Shown piece after piece: positions 6,122 through 14,627 of a stretch of DNA of 40,066 bases. The notes under the pieces were generated by a model. It saw only the letters and a program-made list of their open reading frames with translations. It did not search any database and was not told the origin of the DNA. A program made the translations under genes and the position numbers. This DNA is from a virus, in IMG/VR virus record IMGVR_UViG_3300034236_000017, positions 1-40,066 of that record. One strand, given 5' to 3'. The stretch's first letter is position 1. Every line of letters starts with the position of its first letter.

Positions 6122-6219
6122 AGAGCGAGTGGGTGCCGAGCCTCGCCGAGCTGCTCGCGCGCCGTCCCGACCTCGTCGGCATCGGCCTCGCCACCGTCGC
6201 CCAAGAGGTGACCGCGTGA
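6118..6219 (+). CDS. Tiny hypothetical protein (33 aa)
   Basis: 33 aa (starts MKSEWVPSLAELLAR), helical. Supported only by its exact 4-nt overlap with the gene before it and its TGA overlapping the GTG of the nuclease gene. It may serve mainly to keep ribosomes coupled across the operon. Confidence 0.4.
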   Translation: MKSEWVPSLAELLARRPDLVGIGLATVAQEVTA

Positions 6220-6578
6220 GCCGCAACCGCAAGTCGGCCAAGAGCGCCGGGACCGCCTTCGAGACGCTGATCGCCGGCTACCTCGCCCTGCACGTCGATG
6301 ACCGCATCGAGCGCCGTCGTCTGTCTGGGTCCAAGGACCGCGGCGACCTCTCGGCCTGGCGCTTCGCCGGTCGCCGGATCGTCGCCGAGTGCAAGGACTA
6401 CGGCGGCCAGCTCAAGCCCGGCCCGTGGATCGGCGAGGCAGAGGTCCAGCGCCTCAACGACGACGCCCAGGTCGGGCTCGTCATCGCCAAGCGCCGCGGC
6501 ACCACCGACCCGGGCGACCAATTCGTCCTGATGACCCTTCGCGACTTGATCGCCCTCACGACCGGAGAACGCCCATGA
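6216..6578 (+). CDS. PD-(D/E)XK-type phage resolvase/nuclease
   Basis: 120 aa from GTG 6216. After a basic N-terminus comes FETLIAGYLA, then RRLSGSKDRGDLSAWRFAGRRIVAECKDY. The Asp in RGDL and the ECK triplet match the PD-(D/E)XK metal site, and the size fits the Holliday-junction-resolvase-like phage nucleases of actinophages. A likely role is resolving branched replication DNA before packaging. It directly precedes the cytosine methyltransferase with a 4-nt overlap, so a restriction-type partner role was considered, but it is small and carries no specificity domain. Confidence 0.75.
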   Translation: MSRNRKSAKSAGTAFETLIAGYLALHVDDRIERRRLSGSKDRGDLSAWRFAGRRIVAECKDYGGQLKPGPWIGEAEVQRLNDDAQVGLVIAKRRGTTDPGDQFVLMTLRDLIALTTGERP

Positions 6579-7975
6579 ATCACCTCATCGTTCCCGGCGA
6601 GGGCGGCCTCGCCGACGACCTCTTCGCCGGAGCGGGCGGCTGGGACCTTGCCGCTGCCCAGCTCGGCATCCACGCCCGCGGCATCGAGAACATGAAGGAG
6701 GCCCGCGCCACCCGTGACGCGGCTGGCCTCGAGACGATCCACGACGACGTCTGGACCTTCAGGCCGAAGTACGTCGCCAGGGGCGGGGCACTCGTGCCGA
6801 TTGCCTCGGGCCTGATCGCCTCCCCTCCTTGCCAGACGTTCTCGGCAGCGGGCAAGGGCTCGGGCCGCAAGGCGCTCGACGACGTACTGACAGTGCTGCC
6901 GCAGGTCAAGGACATGACCCTGGCCGAGCTGCGCAAGGCGGGCGAGGTCTTCGGCGACGACAGGACGGCGCTGGTCCTCACCCCGCTCTGGTTCGCCCTC
7001 CACCACGACTACGAGTGGTTGGCGTGGGAGCAGGTCCCGACCGTGCTGCCCGTCTGGCAGGCCTGCGCCGAGGCGCTGCGTGAGGCGGGCTGGTCCGTCT
7101 GGACAGGCAACCTGCAGGCCGAGATGTTCGGCGTCCCCCAGACCCGCAAGCGTGCCTTCCTGCTGGCATCCAAGACCGGCGAGGTCGCCCCGCCCACCCC
7201 GACCCACTCGCGCTACTACTCGCGCAGCCCCGCGAAGCTCGACGAGGGCGTCGCGAAGTGGGTCTCGATGGCCGAGGGCCTCGGCTGGGGACTCATCCAG
7301 CGCCCGTCCTTCACCATCACGGGCGGCTCGTCCCACGCCGCGTCAGGGATCGAGTGGGGCGGCGCCTCAGTTCGCGAGCAGCTGATCGACCTGGCGGCCA
7401 ATGACCCCGAGGCGTGGCGCGCGAAGGGTTGGGGCCTCACTGACCGGCCGTCGCCGACCATCACGGGAGGCGGGACCGAGACGGGTGGAGCCGAGCCCAT
7501 CGCCAAGCTCGACCGCTACACCAGCCGCGAGGATTGGCTGGCTAGTCCGTCTGGCATCACTGGCCCCTGTGTCCGCCCGCTAGATCATCCAGCGGCAACC
7601 GTGACGGGCACGCACAACTACTACGCCTTCACGGCCGAGGAGTGGGAGCGCCGGAACCCCGAGCGCGACCTGCCGGAGTGGGCGCACAAGCGCCCGGCTA
7701 CCACCGTCGTCGGCTCCTTCTGTCCTGACGTGATCGCGGCGCCTGGCTACCGAACCACCGTCTCGCGCCAGAACGCCCTCAACAGCGTGCGCGTCACCGT
7801 CGCCGAGGCCGGGATCTTGCAGAGCTTTCCCGCCGACTACCCGTGGCAAGGCACCAAGGGCAAGCAGTACCTGCAGGCGGGCAACGCCATCCCGCCGGGC
7901 CTCGCCCTGCACGCGCTGGCCTCTGCCGCGCGCATCGCACTCCACTCCTCCTCCGACATCCGAAAGGCCTCCTGA
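6575..7975 (+). CDS. DNA C5-cytosine methyltransferase
   Basis: 466 aa from ATG 6575. Motif I is DLFAGAGGWDLAAAQLG (residues about 14-30) and binds AdoMet. Motif IV is SPPCQTFSAAGKG with catalytic Cys86. Motif VIII is QTRKRAF and motif X GNAIPPGLA. Between VIII and X lies an unusual series of four RPSPTITGG-like segments. No restriction gene adjoins it, so it is an orphan phage methyltransferase that probably shields phage DNA from host restriction or marks it for timing. Target sequence unknown. Coupled to the nuclease before (4-nt overlap) and the HTH protein after (1-nt overlap). Confidence 0.93.
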   Translation: MNHLIVPGEGGLADDLFAGAGGWDLAAAQLGIHARGIENMKEARATRDAAGLETIHDDVWTFRPKYVARGGALVPIASGLIASPPCQTFSAAGKGSGRKALDDVLTVLPQVKDMTLAELRKAGEVFGDDRTALVLTPLWFALHHDYEWLAWEQVPTVLPVWQACAEALREAGWSVWTGNLQAEMFGVPQTRKRAFLLASKTGEVAPPTPTHSRYYSRSPAKLDEGVAKWVSMAEGLGWGLIQRPSFTITGGSSHAASGIEWGGASVREQLIDLAANDPEAWRAKGWGLTDRPSPTITGGGTETGGAEPIAKLDRYTSREDWLASPSGITGPCVRPLDHPAATVTGTHNYYAFTAEEWERRNPERDLPEWAHKRPATTVVGSFCPDVIAAPGYRTTVSRQNALNSVRVTVAEAGILQSFPADYPWQGTKGKQYLQAGNAIPPGLALHALASAARIALHSSSDIRKAS

Positions 7976-8400
7976 TGATGACCGCGCCCCACCCGCCCGA
8001 GGTCCGCGAGAGCGCCATCGAGCTCTACCAGCAGGGCCTGACCGCCCGCGCCGTGGCCGACCTCAAGGGCCTGAACGAGAAGACCGTCCAGAACTGGGTC
8101 ACCAAGGCGGGCGTCGCCCGTCCCCGCGGTGGCTCCTCCTCCTCCAATCGTGTCGCTGCTGAGGCCAAGGCCGCAGCCTTGGCCGACCTGAAGCTCAGCG
8201 GACAGCCGCTGGAACGAGTGGCCAAGCGACACAAGGTCTCACCCTCGGCCCTACGCGACTGGCGCAGCCGGGAGCGCGAGGCCGCCCTGGATGTCGGCTG
8301 GGTGCGCGTCGGCATGACCTGGCGCGCTGCCCCCCGGCGCGGCCTGTCCCGCGTGCCGGCCAGCGCCGGCCACGTCGCCGACGAGGACGTGGCGGCATGA
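7975..8400 (+). CDS. Double helix-turn-helix protein
   Basis: 141 aa from ATG 7975 (a second ATG follows at once). It has two HTH units of the transposase/sigma-4 kind: ESAIELYQQGLTARAVADL with TVQNWVTKAG (about 11-47), and LERVAKRHKVSPSALRDWRSR (about 79-100). A basic linker GGSSSSNR joins them; the tail is Arg-rich. There is no catalytic domain, so it is not a transposase. It may be a DNA-binding regulator of the replication genes or a plasmid-like partition or origin-binding factor. Confidence 0.7.
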   Translation: MMTAPHPPEVRESAIELYQQGLTARAVADLKGLNEKTVQNWVTKAGVARPRGGSSSSNRVAAEAKAAALADLKLSGQPLERVAKRHKVSPSALRDWRSREREAALDVGWVRVGMTWRAAPRRGLSRVPASAGHVADEDVAA

Positions 8401-8693
8401 AGGCGGGAACGCGCATCACCGTCCCCGACGCGCCCACCAAGAACCAGTACGGCACGCCAGCCGTCCAGCCCGGATTGCCGGGTCGCTGGACCGTCTGGTC
8501 GGGCCATGACGACTGCCCCGGAGCGCACGCGGTCGTCCCCTCCGACGACGAGGCCCGCGCCACCGGCATCAAGTGGGCCGTCGTCCGCATCACGCAGGCC
8601 AAGACCGCCTCAGTCCCCTTCGTCCAGCTGCGCCGAACCGAGCCAGCCCACCTCATGCCCGCAGTGCGGGAGACCCAAGGGGCTCCGAAGTGA
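8397..8693 (+). CDS. Hypothetical protein (98 aa)
   Basis: 98 aa, starts MKAGTRITVPDAPTK. Contains GRWTVWSG, DDCPGAHAVV and KWAVVRI strands, suggesting a small beta-rich fold. ATGA overlap with the HTH gene and GTGA overlap with the next. No recognised family. Confidence 0.65.
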   Translation: MKAGTRITVPDAPTKNQYGTPAVQPGLPGRWTVWSGHDDCPGAHAVVPSDDEARATGIKWAVVRITQAKTASVPFVQLRRTEPAHLMPAVRETQGAPK

Positions 8694-8854
8694 AGCGCCT
8701 AGTCGCAGCGCTCATGCGCTGCAGCCATCACCACTGCAGGACCAGCCTGTCCGAAGAGATGGCCACCTACTGCCCGCACGACCTCCCCTTCTGCGAGGGC
8801 TGCACCTGGGAAGACGCCTGCGGAGACTGCGACCGATTGGCGGCGAGCGCATGA
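8690..8854 (+). CDS. Cys/His-rich mini-protein (54 aa)
   Basis: 54 aa from GTG 8690. Cys/His clusters CSHHHC, CPHD, CEGC and CGDC give enough ligands for two zinc ions. Overlaps both neighbours by 4 nt. Probably a small zinc-finger protein of the early cluster; partner unknown. Confidence 0.6.
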   Translation: MKRLVAALMRCSHHHCRTSLSEEMATYCPHDLPFCEGCTWEDACGDCDRLAASA

Positions 8855-8982
8855 CCGTCGAGCAGCTCATCGCCCTGTTGCAGGAGCAGCCCGGACACCA
8901 CCTCGTCATGGTCAACGGCGAACTGGCCCGCGAGGTCATCGCTGGCGCCTACCGCAACGTTCCCGCGGCCGTGATCGCATGA
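8851..8982 (+). CDS. Small hypothetical protein (43 aa)
   Basis: 43 aa: a helix (TVEQLIALLQEQP) then strands (HHLVMVNGELAREVIAG). ATGA overlaps on both sides with the zinc protein and the exonuclease. The helix followed by an HxLVM strand resembles short actinophage proteins of unknown role. Confidence 0.55.
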   Translation: MTVEQLIALLQEQPGHHLVMVNGELAREVIAGAYRNVPAAVIA

Positions 8983-9947
8983 GCGCCTCGACATGGGTCA
9001 TCGGGCCCGACCCGGTCATGGAGGCCGAGGCGCGCCAGCTCGCGGTGGATGGCGCTGCACTCGTCAAGCACCACATCGCTCAGATGGAGCGCTTGCCGGC
9101 CGAGCTCGAGCGCCTCGACGCCAACCCCGGCGAGCTCAAGGACGAGCTGCTGGGCCTGATGCGCCGGGCGATCGAGTACCACCCCCGCTCGCTGCAGATC
9201 GCCATAGGGCCCAGCGAGGTCGGGCACCCCTGCGCACGTCGACTCGGCTACAAGCTCCTGGGCTACGAGGAGAAGGCGGGCGAGCCCAACTGGAAGGCCA
9301 CCGTCGGCACGGCGATCCACTCCTGGCTAGAGGAGGTCATGCTCGAGGACAACCCCCGCCAGGAGGCTCGCCGGGCTGCTGACGCCTCGCGCTGGATCGT
9401 CGAGGCGACCGTCTCCGTGGGTCAGATCGGCGGCCATGAGATCGACGGCCATTGCGACCTCTTCGATCGGGTGACCGGGACAGTCGTCGACTGGAAGACG
9501 TGCGGGCCGACCCAGCTCAAGAAGTACCGCGCCAAGGGCCCCGGCTCGCAGTACCGGGCCCAGGCGCACCTCTACGGCCGCGGCTGGGTTCGGCGCGGGC
9601 AGGACGTCCGTACCGTCGCCGTGATGTTCCTGCCACGCAATGGCGAGCTCCGCGAGGCCGTCTGGTGGTCCGAGCCGTACGACGAGCAGATCGCCCTCGA
9701 TGCGCTCGCCCGCGCTGACGGGATCCACACCCTCACTGCAGCCCTGGGGCATGAGTCCCTGCCGCTGCTCGGCACCGCGGACGCCTTCTGCCGCATGTGC
9801 CCCTACTACCTCGCCGGGTCCACGGACCTGACGCAGGGCTGTCCGGGTGACCCCGGCAGCGCTCGACCCCCAGCGCCTCCCGCGCTGAGGTTCGCCGATT
9901 CCCAATCAGCGATCACTCCCAACAACACAGACAAGGCGACCACATGA
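8979..9947 (+). CDS. RecB/Cas4-like PD-(D/E)XK exonuclease with Fe-S cysteines
   Basis: 322 aa. The nuclease core shows TAIHSWLEE (motif I His), DGHCDLFD then VVDWKT (the D...DxK metal site), and YRAQAHLYGRGW (QxxxY motif). Cys85, Cys271, Cys274 and Cys288 bracket the core exactly as the four 4Fe-4S ligands do in Cas4 and AddB. The likely role is end resection for phage recombination or replication, paired with the probable ssDNA-binding protein whose ATG overlaps its stop by 4 nt. The last about 30 residues are disordered. There is no CRISPR array here, so a Cas4 spacer role has no support. Confidence 0.85.
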   Translation: MSASTWVIGPDPVMEAEARQLAVDGAALVKHHIAQMERLPAELERLDANPGELKDELLGLMRRAIEYHPRSLQIAIGPSEVGHPCARRLGYKLLGYEEKAGEPNWKATVGTAIHSWLEEVMLEDNPRQEARRAADASRWIVEATVSVGQIGGHEIDGHCDLFDRVTGTVVDWKTCGPTQLKKYRAKGPGSQYRAQAHLYGRGWVRRGQDVRTVAVMFLPRNGELREAVWWSEPYDEQIALDALARADGIHTLTAALGHESLPLLGTADAFCRMCPYYLAGSTDLTQGCPGDPGSARPPAPPALRFADSQSAITPNNTDKATT

Positions 9948-10666
9948 CGACCACTCCATCCGGAGGCTTCAGCCTCGGCGGCAACACCGGCAGCTCGTTC
10001 TCCTTCGGCCCCCAGGGCGCCCAGCCCGGGGCCAGCATTACCGGGACCATCCTCGACATGGCGGAGGTCCAGAGGACGAACATCAACACCAAGGAGCTCG
10101 AGTTCTGGGACAACGGCGACCCGAAGATGCAGTACCGGGTCACCCTGCAGACCACGCTCCGCGACCCGGCCAACCCGCACGACGACGGCAAGAGGGACCT
10201 CTACCTCGACGGCCGGCGCAAGCTCAACGACAACGGGACGAGGTCGCGACTCTTCGCCGTGCTCGAGGCCGTGCGCCAGGCTACCGGGGGTCAGGACATC
10301 CACCCCGGCGCGACACTGACCGTCACATGGGTCTCGGGAATGGGCTTCGTCGGCGACCCGCGCAACTACGAGGCGTCGTACGTCCCGCCGGCGATGAACC
10401 TGGGGGGCCAGCAGGCTCCCCCGGTTCAGCAGCAGCAGGCGCCGACTGTGCAGCAGGTTGTGCAGCAACAGCAGGCGCAGGGCCAGCAGCCGCCGGTCTT
10501 CGCTCAGCCGCCCGCGGCTCAGCAGGCGGCCCCGGTCGTCCAGGCGGCCCCGGTCGTCCAGCAGCACGACCCGCAGGGAGCGCAGCAGCTCCTCCCGCCG
10601 GGCGTCGTGATGACGCCCGAGCTGCAGGCGGCGCTGCAGGCCGCCAACACCCAGCCCCAGGGCTAG
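9944..10666 (+). CDS. Probable ssDNA-binding/replication accessory protein
   Basis: 240 aa. Residues about 25-150 look like an OB-type beta barrel (ASITGTILDM, MQYRVTLQTTL, GATLTVTWVSGM). Residues about 155-240 are a Gln/Pro/Ala-rich flexible tail containing AAPVVQ twice. An OB core plus disordered tail and the position just after the exonuclease match phage SSB-like proteins. The assignment is by architecture, without a diagnostic motif. A strong hairpin follows the stop. Confidence 0.6.
   Translation: MTTTPSGGFSLGGNTGSSFSFGPQGAQPGASITGTILDMAEVQRTNINTKELEFWDNGDPKMQYRVTLQTTLRDPANPHDDGKRDLYLDGRRKLNDNGTRSRLFAVLEAVRQATGGQDIHPGATLTVTWVSGMGFVGDPRNYEASYVPPAMNLGGQQAPPVQQQQAPTVQQVVQQQQAQGQQPPVFAQPPAAQQAAPVVQAAPVVQQHDPQGAQQLLPPGVVMTPELQAALQAANTQPQG
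10523..10558 (+). repeat. 18-bp tandem duplication in the SSB-like tail
   Basis: Two identical 18-bp units in frame (CAGGCGGCCCCGGTCGTC, twice) encode the repeated QAAPVV in the disordered tail. The exact nucleotide identity suggests recent slippage. Confidence 0.9.
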
Positions 10667-10678
10667 GTCGCTGGACCT

Positions 10679-10718
10679 GTGGCCCAGGGGGTGACTCCCT
10701 TCCAGTCCCCTGGGCCAC
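10679..10718 (+). terminator. 12-bp GC-rich hairpin after the SSB-like gene
   Basis: A perfect stem GTGGCCCAGGGG (10679-10690) with CCCCTGGGCCAC (10707-10718) and a 16-nt loop, in the 110-bp gap before the methyltransferase. There is no T-run, so it may be an attenuator, an RNA-stability element or a U-less actinobacterial terminator. Confidence 0.6.
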
Positions 10719-10776
10719 GGATCGAGCAGACCTCGCCCCACCTCACTGACCCGCACGACGACGACAGGACGAAGAC

Positions 10777-12108
10777 ATGAGCATGACCAGTTACCACGGC
10801 GGGCGAGTTGTGGTGTGGGGCGGCGACTGCCTCACCCTCATGGCCGCGATGGCGCCCGACAGTGTCGACTCGATCGTCACCGATCCCCCGTACGGCCTCG
10901 GCTTCATGGGCAAGAAGTGGGACGACCTGCCGCCCGGGAAGGAGTGGGCCGAGGCCTGCTTCCGAGTGCTGAAGCCGGGCGGGCATCTCCTCGCCTTCGG
11001 TGGCACCCGCACCTGGCACCGCCTTGCGGTTGCCGTCGAGGACGGCGGCTTCGAGATCCGCGACTCCCTCGCCTGGCTCTACGGGTCGGGCTTCCCGAAG
11101 TCGATGGACGTGTCCAAGGCGATCGACAAAGCGGCCGGAGTGACCCGCGAAGTCGTCGGCGTGACGTCGACCCATGATGGTCGACCGCGCAGCTTGGCGC
11201 CCCGCGAGACGGGCGTGCATGAAGGACGCCAGTCGCATGGCGGCGTTGGACTCGACATCACCGCCCCCGCCACCTCCGAGGCCGAGCGGTGGCAGGGCTG
11301 GGGCACGGCGCTGAAGCCTGCCTTCGAGCCCATCGTTGTCGGTCGCAAGCCCCTCGCCGAGAAGACCGTCGCCGCGAACGTGCTCGCGCACGGGACCGGG
11401 GCGCTGAACATCGACGCGACCAGGACGGCGACGACTGACAAGCTCGGAGGCGGCGCCGAGAAGATCACCACCGCAGGACAGAAGGGCGACGAGGGCTGGA
11501 CGAGGCCGTGGATGTCTGACGCCGAGGCACAGGAAGCGCACGCGGAGAGAGTCCGAGCCAACGTCGCCAAGGCCGAAGATCTCGGCCGTTGGCCGGCTAA
11601 CGTCATCCTCGACGAGTCCCAGGCTGCGGTCCTTGACCAGCAGGCGCCCAACACTGGCGGATCCGGCAAGGCCTCGGGCCCGTCCCTGCGAGGACAGACC
11701 GACGCCGGGGTGGCCTACGGGGCTCGCAACGGGCTCGACGGCGAGCCCGCCTTCTACGGGGACAGGGGTGGCGCGTCCCGGTTCTTCTACGTCGCCAAGG
11801 CTCCCAAGTCGGAGCGGCCGATCGTCGAGCTGGCTGACGGGGCGAAGCTGGCCCACCCCACCGTGAAGCCGGTCGCGATCATGCGCTGGCTGGTCAGGCT
11901 GGTGACGCCTCCCGGCGGGCTGGTGCTCGACACCTTCGCCGGCACCGGCACCACCGGAGAAGCCTGCGTCCTCGAGGGCTTCCAGTGCCTCCTGGCCGAA
12001 GACCCGGCCAAGGGCGAGCAGGACTATCTGCCGCTGATCGATCAGCGCATTACCCGGGCACTGCTCACCCTTCCCTCTGCCGACGACGACGAGAAGGCGA
12101 GCGCGTGA
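10777..12108 (+). CDS. Beta-class DNA amino-methyltransferase (m6A or m4C)
   Basis: 443 aa. The catalytic motif DPPYGLGF (from residue 36) comes before the AdoMet site LDTFAGTGTTGEA (about 383-395), the beta-class order. The long middle (about 110-330) would hold target recognition. DPPY favours N6-adenine methylation, but N4-cytosine cannot be excluded. No cognate restriction enzyme is present. With the cytosine enzyme at 6575, the phage carries two orphan methyltransferases in one replication block, consistent with anti-restriction. The start follows AGGACGAAG as a ribosome-binding site, and the stop overlaps the primase GTG by 4 nt. Confidence 0.92.
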   Translation: MSMTSYHGGRVVVWGGDCLTLMAAMAPDSVDSIVTDPPYGLGFMGKKWDDLPPGKEWAEACFRVLKPGGHLLAFGGTRTWHRLAVAVEDGGFEIRDSLAWLYGSGFPKSMDVSKAIDKAAGVTREVVGVTSTHDGRPRSLAPRETGVHEGRQSHGGVGLDITAPATSEAERWQGWGTALKPAFEPIVVGRKPLAEKTVAANVLAHGTGALNIDATRTATTDKLGGGAEKITTAGQKGDEGWTRPWMSDAEAQEAHAERVRANVAKAEDLGRWPANVILDESQAAVLDQQAPNTGGSGKASGPSLRGQTDAGVAYGARNGLDGEPAFYGDRGGASRFFYVAKAPKSERPIVELADGAKLAHPTVKPVAIMRWLVRLVTPPGGLVLDTFAGTGTTGEACVLEGFQCLLAEDPAKGEQDYLPLIDQRITRALLTLPSADDDEKASA

Positions 12109-14627
12109 CTCTCCTGCAAGCAGCCCTCGACCTCGCAGCCCATGGCTGCTCCGTCATCCCCGTCAACAACGACGGATCCAAGCGACCCCTCATCGCGTGG
12201 AAGCAGTTCCAGACCGAGGCGGCCGACGCGGCCACCATCAACGGCTGGTTCTCCACCAACGCGATCGAGGGCGTCGGCGTCATCACTGGCGCAGTCTCGG
12301 GCAACCTCGAGCTGCTCGAGGTGGAGGGCCGCGCGATCGACCTCGTGCCTCCGCTCGGCGCGCTGCTCACTGACTCAGGCATGGGCGAGCTCTGGGCCCG
12401 CATCTGCTCCGGCTGGCTCGTCCAGTCCCCCTCGGGCGGGCTGCACTTTCTCTACCGGATCGAGGGCGCGGTCGCTGGCAACACCAAGCTGGCCCGGCGG
12501 CCCAACCCCGACAATGACCAGCTGGTCGACGTGCTGATCGAGACCAGGGGCGAGGGCGGCTACCTCGTCACCGCTCCCTCCGGCGGCTCGGTCCACCCGA
12601 CCGGCAAGAGCTGGGTCGTTATCGCCGGCGGACCTGCCACCTGCCCAGTCCTGACCGTGGACGAGCGCGACGCCCTGCACCTCGCCGCCTCCACCTTCGA
12701 CGCCATGCCCGCCCGCGACGTCTACCCCGAGCCCTCGGCGCACAAGGCGACCTTCGACTCAGGTGCCGACGGGCTGCGCCCCGGCGACGACTACAACAAC
12801 CGGGCGAGCTGGGACGACCTGCTCACGCCCCTGGGCTGGCAGCGCATCAAGAAGATGGGCAACGGCTACGGGTGGGTTCGCCCCGGCAAGGACACCCGCG
12901 ACGGGATCTCAGCCACTACGGGCACCGCTCACGACGGCGTCGACCGGCTCTACGTCTTCAGCTCCTCGACCGAGTTCGAGACCGAGCGGCCTTACTCCAA
13001 GTTCGCGGCGTACGCCCTGCTCGAGCATCACGGGGACATGGCAGCGGCTGCCTCCGCACTGCGGAAGCAGGGGTACGGCACCGAACGGCCGGAGGCGAAG
13101 CTGACCCTCGTCGGCGGGCCTGAGCGACCCACGCCCGGAGCGCCGTACGCCGCAGCAGGCCAGCAGGCCCAAGCCGCAACCGACGGCGCCGCTGTGCTGC
13201 AGCTGCGGCCAGCACCCGAGAGCACCGTCTCCGACTCCGAGGACGCCCACGCGCAGCGGCTGATCGTGGCGTACGGCGACCTGATCCGCTACTGCCCCCA
13301 GCGCGAGAAGTGGCTGACCTGGTCGGGCACGCGGTGGGTCTGGCAGCCGAAGGGAGGTGGGCTGGTCCGTGAGTACGCCAAGAGGGTCGCTCGCGGGCTG
13401 ACCGAGAGCGAGGCCCAGCTGGCCCAGCGACGCAAGGCACTGTCGTCGGCAGGCATCTCGGGCTGCCTCAAGCAGGCCGAGACCGACGAGCGGATCCTCG
13501 TCGACATGGGGGCGCTCGACGCCGACGGGTGGACGCTCAACTCCCCCGCCGGGCCGATCGACCTGCGCACGGGCGAGCTCCTGGCGCCCGACCCGGCCGC
13601 GCTCTGCACCAAGTCGACGACCGTGGCGCCCAACCGCGAGGACGATGCAGCCGCCGAGCTCTGGGCGACCTTCCTCGCCGACACCTTCGGCGACGACATC
13701 GAGCTACGCGACTACGTGCAGCGCCTGGTCGGCGTGACCCTCATCGGCGAGGTCCGCGAGCAGCTGCTGGCCTTCCTGCACGGCCTCGGAGCCAACGGCA
13801 AGTCCACGCTCGCCGAGGCCCTCATGCACGCGCTGGGAGTCGGTGAGGCTGGCTACGCCATCGCGGCACCCTCGGAGATGCTGATGATCCGCAAGCACTC
13901 CGAGCACCCGGCCGAGCTCGCCCAACTCGCCGGCGCCCGCATGGTGGTCTGCTCCGAGCTGGACGACGGCCAGAAGTTCGCCGAGGCGCGGATCAAGCAG
14001 CTGACCGGCCGGGACAGCGTGAACGCGCGATTCCTCTACGGGAACCCCTTCACCTTCACCCCGACCCATACGCTCTGGCTGCTCGGCAACCATCGGCCCC
14101 AGGCGGCAACGGGTGGGCTGGCGTTCTGGCGCCGGGTGAAGCTGCTTGAGTTCGCCCACGTCGTGCCCGTCGAACATCGCGACCCGGCGCTGGGCGACAA
14201 GCTCAACGCCGCGGCCGGGACCATCCTGGCGTGGGCGATCGACGGCTGCGTCGACTATCTCGCTCGGGGCATCCGCGAGCCCCGAGCAGTCTCCGAGGCG
14301 GTGGCTGCGTACGCCGCTGACCAGGACACGGTCGGGCGCTTCGTCGAAGACATGTGCCACCGCGCCGACTCCACTCTGGTCAGGGTCAAGACGCGAGACC
14401 TGCGCAACGCCTACGAGTCCTGGTGTGGCGACGTGGGCGAGGCTGCCGTCTCTCCCAAGCGATTCGGCCAGGAGCTCCGAGAGCGCTTCAACGTCACCGA
14501 GGCCAAGTCCAACGGGCAGCGGTTCTACGCCCGGATCATGCTCACGGAGACCGAGGCGGAAGAGCCGGCGCCGGCCGCTCCGCCGGCCGCAGACGAGCCC
14601 CAGGCGACCTTGGGATTCGTCCGATGA
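12105..14627 (+). CDS. Bifunctional primase-polymerase / SF3 helicase
   Basis: 840 aa from GTG 12105. The N-terminal about 230 residues are a prim-pol domain (HGCSVIPVN, WFSTN, GVITG, then LELLEVEG with an ExE-like pair instead of the usual DxD/E, and SGGLHFLYR). The middle resembles the D5/P4 N-terminal helical region. The C-terminal half is a P4-type superfamily 3 helicase: Walker A GLGANGKST from residue 560, the Walker B-like segment VVCSELDDGQ, and the sensor LWLLGNHRP. It should initiate and drive phage replication. The iteron cluster begins 5 nt after its stop, a typical initiator-origin arrangement. The C-terminal WSWCGDV-like domain may bind DNA. Confidence 0.92.
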   Translation: MTLLQAALDLAAHGCSVIPVNNDGSKRPLIAWKQFQTEAADAATINGWFSTNAIEGVGVITGAVSGNLELLEVEGRAIDLVPPLGALLTDSGMGELWARICSGWLVQSPSGGLHFLYRIEGAVAGNTKLARRPNPDNDQLVDVLIETRGEGGYLVTAPSGGSVHPTGKSWVVIAGGPATCPVLTVDERDALHLAASTFDAMPARDVYPEPSAHKATFDSGADGLRPGDDYNNRASWDDLLTPLGWQRIKKMGNGYGWVRPGKDTRDGISATTGTAHDGVDRLYVFSSSTEFETERPYSKFAAYALLEHHGDMAAAASALRKQGYGTERPEAKLTLVGGPERPTPGAPYAAAGQQAQAATDGAAVLQLRPAPESTVSDSEDAHAQRLIVAYGDLIRYCPQREKWLTWSGTRWVWQPKGGGLVREYAKRVARGLTESEAQLAQRRKALSSAGISGCLKQAETDERILVDMGALDADGWTLNSPAGPIDLRTGELLAPDPAALCTKSTTVAPNREDDAAAELWATFLADTFGDDIELRDYVQRLVGVTLIGEVREQLLAFLHGLGANGKSTLAEALMHALGVGEAGYAIAAPSEMLMIRKHSEHPAELAQLAGARMVVCSELDDGQKFAEARIKQLTGRDSVNARFLYGNPFTFTPTHTLWLLGNHRPQAATGGLAFWRRVKLLEFAHVVPVEHRDPALGDKLNAAAGTILAWAIDGCVDYLARGIREPRAVSEAVAAYAADQDTVGRFVEDMCHRADSTLVRVKTRDLRNAYESWCGDVGEAAVSPKRFGQELRERFNVTEAKSNGQRFYARIMLTETEAEEPAPAAPPAADEPQATLGFVR

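Noticed and set aside
6216-7975. PD-(D/E)XK nuclease plus cytosine methyltransferase as a restriction-modification pair
   Set aside because: The nuclease is only 120 aa, has no target-recognition part and resembles phage resolvases. Kept as an open question in the methyltransferase finding.
7975-8400. Transposase or insertion sequence remnant because of the HTH type
   Set aside because: No DDE residues, no inverted repeats or target duplication around it, and it is coupled to both neighbours in the operon.
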